Assembly (NCBI RefSeq): GCF_003346715.1
Contig: NZ_QQPQ01000004.1
Location: 158,774-222,773 of the forward strand
From: Oceanispirochaeta sp. M1
Lineage (GTDB): Bacteria; Spirochaetota; Spirochaetia; DSM-2461
DNA length: 64,000 bases
Reading direction: 5' to 3'
Shown piece after piece: positions 42,520-51,611 of the stretch. The translations under genes were made by a program, and so were the position numbers. Position 1 is the first letter of the stretch. Each line of letters begins with the position of its first letter. The notes under the pieces are model-generated. The model worked only from the letters and a program-made list of their open reading frames with translations, was not told the origin of the DNA and did not search any database.

Positions 42520-43926
42520 TCAGACTTTAACTGCCGCAGCTTCGGCAGCTGCATCAGGAGTGAGTCCGGTTGTCATCTCTATCCTTGTTTTTCGCCAGCT
42601 GATGGAAAACCAGGTAACCGTAACAATTGCAGAGAGTACATCTGCAAGAGGCAGAGCATACCAGACCCCGTTGAGCCCGTAAAAAGTCGGCAGTATCAGT
42701 ACAAGAGGAATAAGGAAGATAAACTGACGGGAGAGGCTGAGAAAGAAGGCCGGGAATGCCTTGCCCACGGTCATAAAATACGTGGAGCAGATAACCTGTA
42801 GTCCAAGTAAGAAAATGGCTGAAGAGCTGATTCTCAAGGCGGGTACAGCCATCTGTACAAGTGTCTCATCATGGGTGAACATCCGGATCAGAAATTCTGC
42901 AAAGAACTGAAGGAATAGAAAACCCACAAAGGACATAAAACTGGTTGTCATCATGGCCTTTATATTCACTTCTCTAAGACGGTCAAACAGCTTTGCCCCG
43001 TAACTGTAACCGGCAATGGGCTGATAACCGTGAACTATACCGAATATGGGCATCAGGGTGAACATAAAAAGACGGTTCATCATGCCGTAGGTAGCAATGC
43101 CGAAGTCTCCGCCGTAATGACGCAGTACATTGTTGATTACAAGAGCAAGTGCACTCATCCCTCCCTGGCGAACCAGAGTGGGCAGACCAAGGGTATTAAT
43201 ATCTTTTACAATTGCAGTATCCAATTTAACATATGACAACTTCAAAGGAAGATGACTCTTGCCGGCAATCATAAAACGCATGATAAAAGCAAAGGAACAG
43301 AACTGACTGATCACAGTAGCGATAGCCGCTCCTCTGATTCCCATTCCCAGTCCAAAGATAAAGATGGGGTCAAGGATAATATTCAGACCTGCACCGATAA
43401 TCATGGTCACCATAGCAATTTTGGGCTGCCCCTCTGCTCTGGAGATATTATTCCCCACCATCGCAAATGAGAGAAAAAAGGAGCCCAGCAGAATCACCTG
43501 CATATACTCACGAGCATAGGGCAGAACAGTTTCGGTTGCCCCGAAAATGAATAAAAGGGGATCCATAAAGATCTCTCCCAGAATCATGATGGAGATGCTG
43601 CATATAAATGCCAGAACAAAGGCGTTTACTGCGGTTTTAGCGGCCTCATCCGGTTTCTTTTCTCCAAGACGCCTCGAAATAATTGATGCCGCTCCGGTTC
43701 CGAAGGTCATCCCCAATGCCCCGATAATCATCTGAATGGGAAGACCGATGGTCAAGCCGGCAATCCCCATGGCCCCCACACCCTGTCCGACAAAAATGGT
43801 GTCCACCAGGTTGTAGAGAGCATTTACGATCATTCCGATTGTGGCCGGAATGGACATCTTCAATAACAGTTTTCCTATAGAATCAGACTCGAAGGTCTTC
43901 TTATGATCATGTACTTGTTTACTCAA
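42520..43926 (-). CDS. MATE family efflux transporter
   Basis: 468 aa, twelve membrane segments. It is nearer the MepA/NorM-like subgroup than the first MATE gene: SIPATIGMIVNALYNLVDTIFVGQ, GLTIGLPIQMIIGALG and ADVLSAIVTVTWFS. The start is a TTG at 43926 with GGGAG 6 nt upstream and overlaps the MarR stop by 8 nt. The MarR-MATE pairing suggests drug- or metabolite-inducible efflux like mepRA. Confidence 0.92.
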   Translation of the reverse strand: MSKQVHDHKKTFESDSIGKLLLKMSIPATIGMIVNALYNLVDTIFVGQGVGAMGIAGLTIGLPIQMIIGALGMTFGTGAASIISRRLGEKKPDEAAKTAVNAFVLAFICSISIMILGEIFMDPLLFIFGATETVLPYAREYMQVILLGSFFLSFAMVGNNISRAEGQPKIAMVTMIIGAGLNIILDPIFIFGLGMGIRGAAIATVISQFCSFAFIMRFMIAGKSHLPLKLSYVKLDTAIVKDINTLGLPTLVRQGGMSALALVINNVLRHYGGDFGIATYGMMNRLFMFTLMPIFGIVHGYQPIAGYSYGAKLFDRLREVNIKAMMTTSFMSFVGFLFLQFFAEFLIRMFTHDETLVQMAVPALRISSSAIFLLGLQVICSTYFMTVGKAFPAFFLSLSRQFIFLIPLVLILPTFYGLNGVWYALPLADVLSAIVTVTWFSISWRKTRIEMTTGLTPDAAAEAAAVKV

Positions 43927-44380
43927 ATTTATTCTCCCAGATATGAAGGCTCTCTTTAACTACGTCTACCAACTCCAGAAGGGATTTCACCTTCTCCTCT
44001 CCCAGCAGATCCAACTGCTCCTGGATATGAGCTTCCATCTCTTTTTCAAGCTGACAGGCGATAGTATGCCCCGGAGGCAGAAGAGAAATAAGGACCTTTC
44101 TACGGTCATTCTCATCGCGCTCCCGGCGGACAAGGCCCTCTTTAGTCAAATTGTCCACAACAGAAGTCATGGAGCCCTTTTCAATATTCATATGAGCGAC
44201 AATATCACTCATTGTATGACTTCCCCTGCGCCTGAGCATAACCAGGGTCCTCATCTGTGTCTTGTTGAGATTGTACTTTTCACCCGCCATATGCTTGAAA
44301 CTCTTCATCAGATGATGACCGAATTTCATCATATAATGGGGTATGGCACTGACTGAGTCTATTTCCTCATCACTATACAG
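43919..44380 (-). CDS. MarR-family transcriptional regulator
   Basis: 153 aa if begun at a CTG at 44380, 137 aa from the first in-frame ATG at 44332. The CTG has AAGGAG exactly 6 nt upstream, whereas no ribosome site precedes the ATG; the added residues (YSDEEIDSVSAIPHY) look like the normal first helix of MarR dimers. The winged helix is at HTMSDIVAHMNIEKGSMTSVVDNLTKEGLV with the wing RRERDENDRRKVLISLL. It probably represses its own operon with the MATE gene through the inverted repeat upstream. Confidence 0.85.
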   Translation of the reverse strand: MYSDEEIDSVSAIPHYMMKFGHHLMKSFKHMAGEKYNLNKTQMRTLVMLRRRGSHTMSDIVAHMNIEKGSMTSVVDNLTKEGLVRRERDENDRRKVLISLLPPGHTIACQLEKEMEAHIQEQLDLLGEEKVKSLLELVDVVKESLHIWENKFE

Positions 44381-44398
44381 GGGAAACTCCTTCTAAAT

Positions 44399-44420
44399 CT
44401 AATAGTTCAATTTCTATTAG
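44399..44420. promoter_or_regulatory. Inverted repeat, likely MarR operator
   Basis: CTAATAG-N8-CTATTAG, perfect 7-bp arms, 22 bp in all, between the promoter and the ribosome site of the marR-MATE operon. Size and position suit a MarR dimer. Confidence 0.6.
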
Positions 44421-44440
44421 TTTGATTTCTAAGTATTGAG

Positions 44441-44469
44441 AATATAGATATCAGGAACAAATTTGTCAA
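44441..44469 (-). promoter_or_regulatory. Promoter of the marR-MATE operon
   Basis: Minus strand TTGACA (44469-44464), 17 nt, TATATT (44446-44441); the transcription start would lie about 15 nt before the operator. Confidence 0.7.
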
Positions 44470-44477
44470 GATGAGAC

Positions 44478-45095
44478 TCAGTCTATTTCGATAATTCCGA
44501 TTTTCAGGGCATATTTAACAAGTTCAATCTGGCTTTCAACATTGATTTTTCGCATGGCATTGGCCCTGTGCACATTCACTGTCTTGGCAGAGATATTCAG
44601 TTTAGAGCCTATATCCCTATATCCCGCACCCTCCGCAGTCATCCGTAGAATTTGCTGTTCTCGGGGAGAGAGTTTATCGTATAACTCCGACTTATTTGCA
44701 CCGGCACTTTCCAGGACAGAAGCAACCAGATCTGTCATCCAGAATTTCTTATTATCAGGATGAGAAAAAGCTTCTTCCATCAGATCTAAAGGTTCGTCTT
44801 TTAAAAAATAACCATCATATCCTTCGTGCATAGCTTTCGTTACATAAATCTGAGACTTATGCATGGTAAGAAAAAAGATTTTCTTTACAAAAGGCTTTAT
44901 ATCCGGAGCAATATCAAATCCGTTCTCACGGCCCACAGAGATATCGATAACAGCTATGTCAATCTGATGGGAGTGGACAATTTCCTTTGCCTCTGCAGTA
45001 TTGGCTGCATAGAATATCTCCAAATCATCACTTAATTGTCGTTTTAAGCCCTGATAGATCAGATTGTGATCGTCAATTAGTAATATATTCTTCAT
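44478..45095 (-). CDS. NarL/FixJ-type response regulator
   Basis: 205 aa. The receiver has ILLIDDHNL, the phospho-Asp in DIAVIDISVG, and the later Lys in YFLKDEPL. The LuxR-type helix-turn-helix is at LSPREQQILRMTAEGAGYRDIGSKLNISAKTV-type region near the end. It overlaps the kinase gene by 23 nt and no ribosome site is evident, so it is translationally coupled to its cognate kinase. Confidence 0.93.
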   Translation of the reverse strand: MKNILLIDDHNLIYQGLKRQLSDDLEIFYAANTAEAKEIVHSHQIDIAVIDISVGRENGFDIAPDIKPFVKKIFFLTMHKSQIYVTKAMHEGYDGYFLKDEPLDLMEEAFSHPDNKKFWMTDLVASVLESAGANKSELYDKLSPREQQILRMTAEGAGYRDIGSKLNISAKTVNVHRANAMRKINVESQIELVKYALKIGIIEID

Positions 45096-46197
45096 TTTTT
45101 ACGGGCACCTTGAATATCAGTGTAACTCCGTTAGACTGTGTGTCCATCTGAGTCCATCTTGCTTCCAGCATATTCATCCTGAACTGTATACTGCTCAGCC
45201 CCAGTCCAGTGTTCATGGACTTTTTATAATCATAACCGATACCATTATCTTTGTATTTAACTATGATCTCTGGATGGCTGTAGATTATGGATATCTGTAC
45301 TTGTTCTGACTGAGAGTGCTTGATTGCATTGTTTAAAAGTTCCTGAACGATTCGGAATATATGAATAACTCGAGATTCGGCCATCTGAAGATTCTTCATC
45401 CCGATAATTTTATAATCCAGATTAATCCCTGTGAGAATTTTATAGTCAGAAAAAAGCTGCTCATAGGAATCTTGAACATTCAACTTACTCAATGCGGGAG
45501 TCTTCAGCCTGTTAGACACAAGGCGAACCTGTTGTATGGATTCCTCTGAATACTTTTTTAAAAGTGCAAATGATTCTTCTTCAAAATCCGGATGATTAAA
45601 AAACTGACTGATTTGAGCTAATTTCTGTGCCAGATCATCATGGAGTTCATAGGATATAATATTCCTGTCTTTCTCCAGAATATCCAGCATATTCTCATTT
45701 ACATTATCCCTGTATTCCCTGTTTCTTATTGAATTACGATTAGTGAAGGCTGACAGAAAAGACAAAGCTATGAAGGTAGTTATGATAGTAAGAAAAGACC
45801 ACAGAAAAAATGAATAAAGTCTCAGATGCAAATTGAGCTGCTGCAGATACGATTGCCTTAATTCCAAAAGATAATCGAAGATGCTTTCCAGAAAAAATTT
45901 GTCTAAAATGTTTGAGAATAGTAAATCACCAGACAGAGATTCATACAAAATAGAATTTTCAAGAAACTGTAACATATCCACTTTTAAAAAGGCATTGGAA
46001 TGATCGACTTCCCCATTTATTGAAGCATGAAATAATTTATTTAAAAGAACCTCAATTTTTTCAATGTCAGACTGAAGTAAGTCAGTATATTGCCTGTATT
46101 GCAGCAGAAAAAATGTACCGATGAGGATACCAATAAAAACACCCAAGTATAGGAATTTATTGTGCTTGAGAAATTTTAACAATTTGCTGCTTGACAT
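45073..46197 (-). CDS. Membrane sensor histidine kinase, HisKA_3 (NarX) type
   Basis: 374 aa. A membrane helix near the N-terminus (FLYLGVFIGILIGTFFLL), a small extracytoplasmic segment of about 90 residues, and a second helix (FFLWSFLTIITTFIALSFL). The phosphoacceptor is in ISYELHDDLAQKLAQIS. The ATPase part has the N box ELLNNAIKHS, KYKDNGIGYD and GLGLSSIQFRM. The small sensor has no recognisable ligand family. It is the partner of the response regulator it overlaps. A divergent glycosyltransferase gene lies 144 nt away. Confidence 0.92.
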   Translation of the reverse strand: MSSSKLLKFLKHNKFLYLGVFIGILIGTFFLLQYRQYTDLLQSDIEKIEVLLNKLFHASINGEVDHSNAFLKVDMLQFLENSILYESLSGDLLFSNILDKFFLESIFDYLLELRQSYLQQLNLHLRLYSFFLWSFLTIITTFIALSFLSAFTNRNSIRNREYRDNVNENMLDILEKDRNIISYELHDDLAQKLAQISQFFNHPDFEEESFALLKKYSEESIQQVRLVSNRLKTPALSKLNVQDSYEQLFSDYKILTGINLDYKIIGMKNLQMAESRVIHIFRIVQELLNNAIKHSQSEQVQISIIYSHPEIIVKYKDNGIGYDYKKSMNTGLGLSSIQFRMNMLEARWTQMDTQSNGVTLIFKVPVKNEEYITN

Positions 46198-46341
46198 ACG
46201 ATGTTTTTCATTTCCTCTTTAATTAAAAGTACCACAATTAAACAAAGAGAAAACTAAGAAATATTCCTATATTTATTTTTAAATTGCCATGTGAAACTGA
46301 ACTTATCTTAACCAGAAATCCAATACTCAAAAGTAGGAAAA

Positions 46342-47103
46342 ATGAGTCAGCCAAAAGTCAGTATCATTACACCGGCATATAATGGATATCAATATATCGA
46401 TGCTGCTGTCAATAGTATTATGTCACAAACATTTACAGATTTTGAATGGATGATTGTCGACGACAGTTCCACAGACTTAACCCACGTTCTTCTCGATGAA
46501 GCTTCACAAAAATATGATAAAATAAAGGTATATAGAGTTCATACGAACAAAGGCCCTGTCAATGCAAGAAATGTTGCCATGAAAAAGGCAGTAGGCCGAT
46601 ATATTGCATTCTTTGATATAGACGATCTCTGGCATCCGGATAAACTAAAAAATCAAGTGGCATTTATGGAACGGATGGATGCGGGCCTCAGTTATACAGA
46701 GTATAAAAAGATTGATCTTGACGGGAATATTCTGAGTCGTTTCCCAGTACCTGTCCCTAAGAGAGTTAACTCACACAGATTAAAGAAAACATGCAGCATT
46801 ATGGCCTCCTCCGCCATGTTCGATACAGAGAAGACAGGCAGAATACTGCAGGACACGTCGGTGAACTGTAAGGATGACCTCCATTTCTGGCTTAGGATTC
46901 TTAATAAAGTGGGCCATGCCTATGGTCTGAAAGAAGATCTGGCACGATTAAGAATACATACCGATTCATGGACGGGTAATAAACTTAAAGAGGCTAAGAA
47001 TCAATGGACTCTGTACAGAAAACATCTGAAGCTGAACACAGTACAGGCCGCATATTATTTCACTCACTATGCCATTGTGGGCACCATTAAATATATCTTC
47101 TAA
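46342..47103 (+). CDS. Family 2 glycosyltransferase
   Basis: 253 aa, GT-A fold. SIITPAYNGYQYIDAAVNSI, the nucleotide site WMIVDDSSTD, and the metal motif FDIDDLWHPDKL (a DxD variant) are present. It has no membrane helices, so it acts on the cytoplasmic face. AGGA is close before the ATG. The following lipoprotein gene is 12 nt downstream. Sugar donor and acceptor unknown. Confidence 0.9.
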   Translation: MSQPKVSIITPAYNGYQYIDAAVNSIMSQTFTDFEWMIVDDSSTDLTHVLLDEASQKYDKIKVYRVHTNKGPVNARNVAMKKAVGRYIAFFDIDDLWHPDKLKNQVAFMERMDAGLSYTEYKKIDLDGNILSRFPVPVPKRVNSHRLKKTCSIMASSAMFDTEKTGRILQDTSVNCKDDLHFWLRILNKVGHAYGLKEDLARLRIHTDSWTGNKLKEAKNQWTLYRKHLKLNTVQAAYYFTHYAIVGTIKYIF

Positions 47104-47115
47104 AACGGCAGAAAA

Positions 47116-47820
47116 ATGAAAAAATCATACATCCTGACAGTCATCATTCTAACAATACTGGGAGCCTGCAAGTTTCCGGCGGTCAAAGGCTCTGCTCCCG
47201 AAGTTCTGCTTTCCAGGATTGTAGACAGCGGACGCATCGATATAGTAGAAAGCCAGCTCTTTATGGGAGAAACACCTCAGCTATATCTTGAATTATCAGA
47301 TGAGGACGCAAACATATCTGACATTACTTTGAAACACATCTACAAGGGTGAAACAGTCTACCAACAGAATGAGCCGGTGCAGCAGTATCAGGAAACGGCA
47401 GATTTCCATATCAGCTTTGAACAGACTCTCTCAGGTCCTGAGGGTCAATGGACCCTGGAATACATCATTGCAGATAAAAATGGATTGTCCACCACAGGCA
47501 GTATCTTATACGATGTGAGTTCATTGGCAGACTGCCTCAACATCACAAAGTACACTCCCATAGAGATTATTGACACAGAGAATGATAAAGTTTCAGTTCT
47601 CTGTGACTTTGACAATACAAGCGGCAGAGTAATAGACACCATGAAGTTTAAAGTAAGAGTAGACTTCACAGATGGAAGTTCAGACGAGTCAATCCATGCC
47701 ATAAGAAATAATATCCCCGGCAGAACAAGTTCGGACAGTTTTATAATCATCTTTCCGGACAGCCTGACTGTTAAGGATGTTTCAATAGTGTCTGATTCTC
47801 TTGAGATACTGATCTATTAA
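47116..47820 (+). CDS. Lipoprotein of unknown function
   Basis: 234 aa with lipobox ILGAC (Cys 18). The rest is beta-rich with two likely immunoglobulin-like modules (about 35-125 and 140-234). No family recognised. In an operon with the glycosyltransferase. Its stop is 13 nt from the stop of the convergent MACPF gene, leaving no room for a separate terminator. Confidence 0.65.
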   Translation: MKKSYILTVIILTILGACKFPAVKGSAPEVLLSRIVDSGRIDIVESQLFMGETPQLYLELSDEDANISDITLKHIYKGETVYQQNEPVQQYQETADFHISFEQTLSGPEGQWTLEYIIADKNGLSTTGSILYDVSSLADCLNITKYTPIEIIDTENDKVSVLCDFDNTSGRVIDTMKFKVRVDFTDGSSDESIHAIRNNIPGRTSSDSFIIIFPDSLTVKDVSIVSDSLEILIY

Positions 47821-47833
47821 AAATCTTTCCCTC

Positions 47834-49399
47834 TTAGTCCAATTGACTCTTTGAAAAATAGAGCCAGATATCATCTCCGCCGGCTTCTTTATTCAGATCC
47901 GCATCCACATCAGTAGAATGATTATATTCTCTGCGTTTCACAATGTCATATCCTAAGTCAGGGAATTCAAAGGAGTAAGGATATCTATAGTCACCATCAG
48001 AATCTTTGGTATAGACATCTGTCAGGGGCTCTCCTGATGCCCGAGACACACAGAGATACAGATAATCACCCCCGGTGCCCTTGTTCAAGTCACCATTATG
48101 CGGACCACTCAGGCCGATAATTTCATAGTCCCCTGCATCATTTTTGGCAGCAGTTTCGCCTCCAGAGTAGGTGATGGCAATGTCTGTGATCGGAGCCAAT
48201 CCGGATGTTCCGTCATCATTGCCGAAACAGACATAGAGGAAGGTCCATTCCCCGCCTGCATCTTCATTCAAATCCTGATTGACTAGATAGTATTTTCTAT
48301 TATTAATATCAATGACAGATTCCCGCTGCTTTCCATAATGAATATAGAAATCGATGATGCATTGTCTGGGAGGATCTGTGGGGATTGTATTGACCGATTT
48401 CCCCTGAGCATAGACATCGTAGGCTTGTTCCATCTGTGTCCTTTTCTCAGGAGTTGGTGCCAGCTCCCAAATGGGAAATACACCGCGATCATAAACATTG
48501 GAAAATACAGGATGACTGTCAATACTGTCTATCCAGTCCTTATACTCTCCATCACTCTGAATTCCCTGACCGTACTCGGGTTTTCCGCCTATCACAGTGG
48601 TGGTCCACTCTGCATCGGAATACCAGCTTTCCCAATTGGAATGGCTGGATGTATCCACAGACAGGGTGGCCGACTTGAAAAGGGTCTTGTAGCTGGCTTT
48701 GGCGGAAAGCTTTATATCTTCACTTCCCGAAGACGTATTCTTCCTGGCCGAATAATTATAATCCAGCCGGGCTCCGACTATAATCCCCGTGAGCAGATGA
48801 GTTCCATAATTTTCAAAAATCATAGCCGAATTATCATCCGGATTATCCAGGGCAGTCTTAAATTCCGGAGTAAGATATTCTACCAAAAAATCACCATTAC
48901 TCCTGTCATTGATCAAAAGGGCATGCTTCTTAATATCACTGTGAATCGTTGCAAAGTTATAGGCTGTTGATTCAAATCTTTCCCGGGCGAAACTCTGATT
49001 GACGGAGCCGCTGTAAAAATTGTAATTACCGCTCATTTTTGTTTTTTCTTTAAAGCTCTCAAAATATTCAGAATAAGTAGCACCGGAACTGCTGGTAAAA
49101 TCTCCCTTATTTATATCCTGCATATCAATAAGTCCGAGTTCCAGAAGAGCATTCACATCTAATATTGGATCTTTGACCTCTTCCGGATCGGCATAAGGAT
49201 CAAAAATATCGTAACCCTTGCCAATGACATCTAAGCCTGCAGTCTGAAGATTGACAGGATTCGCATCCTCTTTGTTCTCATCTGATCCGATAAGATCACA
49301 GCCTGACAGATAAAAAAAGGATACAAGAATCAACAGAACCAAAGGTTTTTTAAGGGATATCACTATTTTCTCCAATTTATTATCAACATATTTTTTCAA
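47834..49399 (-). CDS. MACPF (perforin-like) lipoprotein with C-terminal MABP-like beta-prism
   Basis: 521 aa. Lipobox YLSGC, Cys34, so the mature protein is lipid-anchored. Residues about 55-365 are a MACPF domain: GYDIFDPYADP near its start and the family signature YGTHLLTG at 198-205, followed by GARLDYNYSA. The C-terminal 150 residues contain three copies of a D-L-N-x-x-x-G-G motif followed by a hydrophobic strand (QDLNEDAGGEW, GDLNKGTGGDY, ADLNKEAGGDD), as in a three-fold MABP/beta-prism that binds membranes or glycans. The TTG start has AGGGA 6 nt upstream and overlaps the barrel gene stop (TTGA). Last gene of the eight-gene transport operon. MACPF proteins form pores in perforin and complement; some bacterial ones kill competitors. 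Confidence 0.85.
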   Translation of the reverse strand: MKKYVDNKLEKIVISLKKPLVLLILVSFFYLSGCDLIGSDENKEDANPVNLQTAGLDVIGKGYDIFDPYADPEEVKDPILDVNALLELGLIDMQDINKGDFTSSSGATYSEYFESFKEKTKMSGNYNFYSGSVNQSFARERFESTAYNFATIHSDIKKHALLINDRSNGDFLVEYLTPEFKTALDNPDDNSAMIFENYGTHLLTGIIVGARLDYNYSARKNTSSGSEDIKLSAKASYKTLFKSATLSVDTSSHSNWESWYSDAEWTTTVIGGKPEYGQGIQSDGEYKDWIDSIDSHPVFSNVYDRGVFPIWELAPTPEKRTQMEQAYDVYAQGKSVNTIPTDPPRQCIIDFYIHYGKQRESVIDINNRKYYLVNQDLNEDAGGEWTFLYVCFGNDDGTSGLAPITDIAITYSGGETAAKNDAGDYEIIGLSGPHNGDLNKGTGGDYLYLCVSRASGEPLTDVYTKDSDGDYRYPYSFEFPDLGYDIVKRREYNHSTDVDADLNKEAGGDDIWLYFSKSQLD

Positions 49400-50814
49400 A
49401 TTTTCCCTGAAAGAACAGCCGTAATGATAAAACTCACGGGCCTGTCCTTCCTGTCTGGATTGTGTTGGTTATACCCTCCGTCCAGAGAACCCCAGACGAT
49501 GGGGGTCGCCATATTGATGGTCAGGTAAGGAACCGCATCCCAGGTAATACCCGGAATAACCAGTCCCGAATTCTCACTTGGATTGTACTTAAGCTGAGTA
49601 AAGAGGTTCAGCTTATTTTTACCTGTTTTATAGGAGACCATTCCAGCAAGGTTATGTCCCCAGAGCAGAGGAAACTGCGTATTTTTCACATCCAGCTCTG
49701 TTTCCTCACCGCAGTAAAAGTATTCCCCCGAGAGCTTCAGTTTTTTATCAAAGAAATCCATATAGAAGCCCAGGTTCAGAGAGAAGTCCCAGGCATCGGA
49801 TAAAGTAGACTCATAGTCATAGTCATCCCGTGTCACAGGATACTGATAATAGGCGTCTATAGCCGTAAAACGATTTTCCCTGTCCGGTTGAATATCATCT
49901 CCCTGTATGTCATAGGAAATAAGCCCTTCCTGATATATTTCAATGTTCTTGAACAGTGTTGAACTGAAAGAGTAAAACCCACGGAGATTCATCTGGGCAT
50001 GGTAGAAGGTACCCATGGTAAGGTCAAAATTCCTGGTGGCAAGGTTGACATTGCCTCCATAGCCGATCTCATCGGCACTGGGCTGGAGAGGGTCTTCAAA
50101 AAAACCATTTCTGGTGAATACAAGCCCCTCAATACCCCCGATCCCCAGAGGAAGATTCAATTTAAGAGCATAGGAATCCGCCTCATCAAGATAGGGATCA
50201 TTGGTCCTGTCACCAAAATCATCGGGAACACGGGCAGTGAGATTGGTAAAGGGAAAATTCCTTGAGATTCCCCAGGTGACAGTCTGCCTCCCCATACGGA
50301 CATAGAGAGAATTTTTCACATTGAAATCACAGAAAAACTCTGTAACCTCTGTTTCCAGCTCGGGAAAGGAGAGAGAATATTTTTGCAGAACCCGGAATTC
50401 CGGACCTATCTGAAAGTTCAGACTGATGGAAGATTTCATATCCATCAAAGCCATAGAATCCAGTCCAGAACTGTCGTTGATCCCCGGGTTCCAGGGCATG
50501 TAGTTCCACCCCGATGAATAGCCCCCTACAAAACGGAAATTTCCAATAAGAGAATAACTGCTCTTCTTGATAACATCGTTTAAAAGGTCAATTTCCTTGT
50601 CCGTACTGGAGACTCCCGACTGCTCCTGAGGTACGGCCTGCCGGGCAACTTCTTTGGTTTCTTCTTCACTTATATCCTGAAACTCCGACTCCTCTTCAAA
50701 GAGAGCATCCAGGTTCATGTCTTCATCCATCAGATCTTCAGAAGCTTCCTCTGCAAAAAGAGGAGCCGTCATAAAGAGGAGAAAAAGAAAGGAGTAACAA
50801 AGTCTGCGCATCAT
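49396..50814 (-). CDS. Outer-membrane beta-barrel, DUF1302/porin-like
   Basis: 472 aa. Signal peptide ends about APLFA. The mature N-terminus is strongly acidic (EDLMDEDMNLDALFEEESEF) for some 35 residues, then a barrel of many amphipathic strands. YVRMGRQTVTWGISRNFPFTN is typical of DUF1302-like barrels found with LolA-like and RND/ABC lipid transport genes. The last residue context (AVLSGKI) is not a classical aromatic terminus. ATGA overlap with the upstream lipoprotein gene and TTGA overlap with the MACPF gene. It could be the outer-membrane exit or acceptor for the operon's lipoproteins; inference. Confidence 0.75.
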   Translation of the reverse strand: MMRRLCYSFLFLLFMTAPLFAEEASEDLMDEDMNLDALFEEESEFQDISEEETKEVARQAVPQEQSGVSSTDKEIDLLNDVIKKSSYSLIGNFRFVGGYSSGWNYMPWNPGINDSSGLDSMALMDMKSSISLNFQIGPEFRVLQKYSLSFPELETEVTEFFCDFNVKNSLYVRMGRQTVTWGISRNFPFTNLTARVPDDFGDRTNDPYLDEADSYALKLNLPLGIGGIEGLVFTRNGFFEDPLQPSADEIGYGGNVNLATRNFDLTMGTFYHAQMNLRGFYSFSSTLFKNIEIYQEGLISYDIQGDDIQPDRENRFTAIDAYYQYPVTRDDYDYESTLSDAWDFSLNLGFYMDFFDKKLKLSGEYFYCGEETELDVKNTQFPLLWGHNLAGMVSYKTGKNKLNLFTQLKYNPSENSGLVIPGITWDAVPYLTINMATPIVWGSLDGGYNQHNPDRKDRPVSFIITAVLSGKI

Positions 50815-51602
50815 GATGAAGCTCCATCATTGGGTCCGCCGGGGGTAGCCGGATAATAAGATTTCCAGTCCAGTCCGCTGTCGGTGTCAGTATTCTCATC
50901 TATGCGTCCAACACTGCGTATGTGGTTGATTCTGAGTGTTGGGTCAATATTAAATGTAATTTCTCCAAAGTAGGAACCTGGAGAGGTCCCATCAAAGGTT
51001 CCTGATGAGGGATAGGCGATGGAAGAAGATCCCCAGCGGATAAAATCTACGGACTGTCCCTGGGTGATAAGTTCGGCAAAGCCCTGATTGGTCCAATAGG
51101 GAAAGTACCCGACCCTGTTCAAATAGAAGATACCCTTTACAGCATCATCATTCCGCTCTATCTCCTCTGGGCTGAAAACTTCTTCCAGCCTGAGTCCGAC
51201 ATCCGGATCATAATTCGGAACATATTTAGGATCTTTATCATAGTAGCTCTTATAATCATCAAAATTGAATTCGTGAGCCTCTACCCCTGCCCTTAAAAGC
51301 ATATAAGCCCCGGGCTGAAGACTGTATGAGGGAAGCTCAAATTCTCCATCGAATAGCTCATTGGAGCCCATGATGGAAGAGCTGCAGCGTAGGGTCAGAA
51401 TGGAGATATCCACCGCCTCATTTCCGTAATTGTATAGTTCAATATAGGGAAGCTTAATCACTTCTATCTCATCCTGATAATAGGCCGATCCGATCTCCGA
51501 GATCCTCACAGGGACATACACATCATCCTGATTTGAAAGGAATTCACATGACCCCAGTATAAGAACCAGCCCTATGAGTACAGGCAATTGTTTTAATTTC
51601 AT
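50811..51602 (-). CDS. Lamin-tail-domain lipoprotein
   Basis: 263 aa; lipobox ILGSC (Cys 19). VPVRISEIGSAYY, LPYIELYNYGNEAVDISILT and the terminal YYPATPGGPNDG follow the lamin-tail (LTD) pattern of extracellular beta-sandwich domains, with an insert of about 90 residues between. LTD domains are common on secreted bacterial proteins and mediate binding. AGGA lies about 9 nt upstream of the ATG; it is 9 nt after the LolA-like gene and overlaps the barrel gene. Confidence 0.72.
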   Translation of the reverse strand: MKLKQLPVLIGLVLILGSCEFLSNQDDVYVPVRISEIGSAYYQDEIEVIKLPYIELYNYGNEAVDISILTLRCSSSIMGSNELFDGEFELPSYSLQPGAYMLLRAGVEAHEFNFDDYKSYYDKDPKYVPNYDPDVGLRLEEVFSPEEIERNDDAVKGIFYLNRVGYFPYWTNQGFAELITQGQSVDFIRWGSSSIAYPSSGTFDGTSPGSYFGEITFNIDPTLRINHIRSVGRIDENTDTDSGLDWKSYYPATPGGPNDGASS

Positions 51603-51611
51603 AGAATTATC

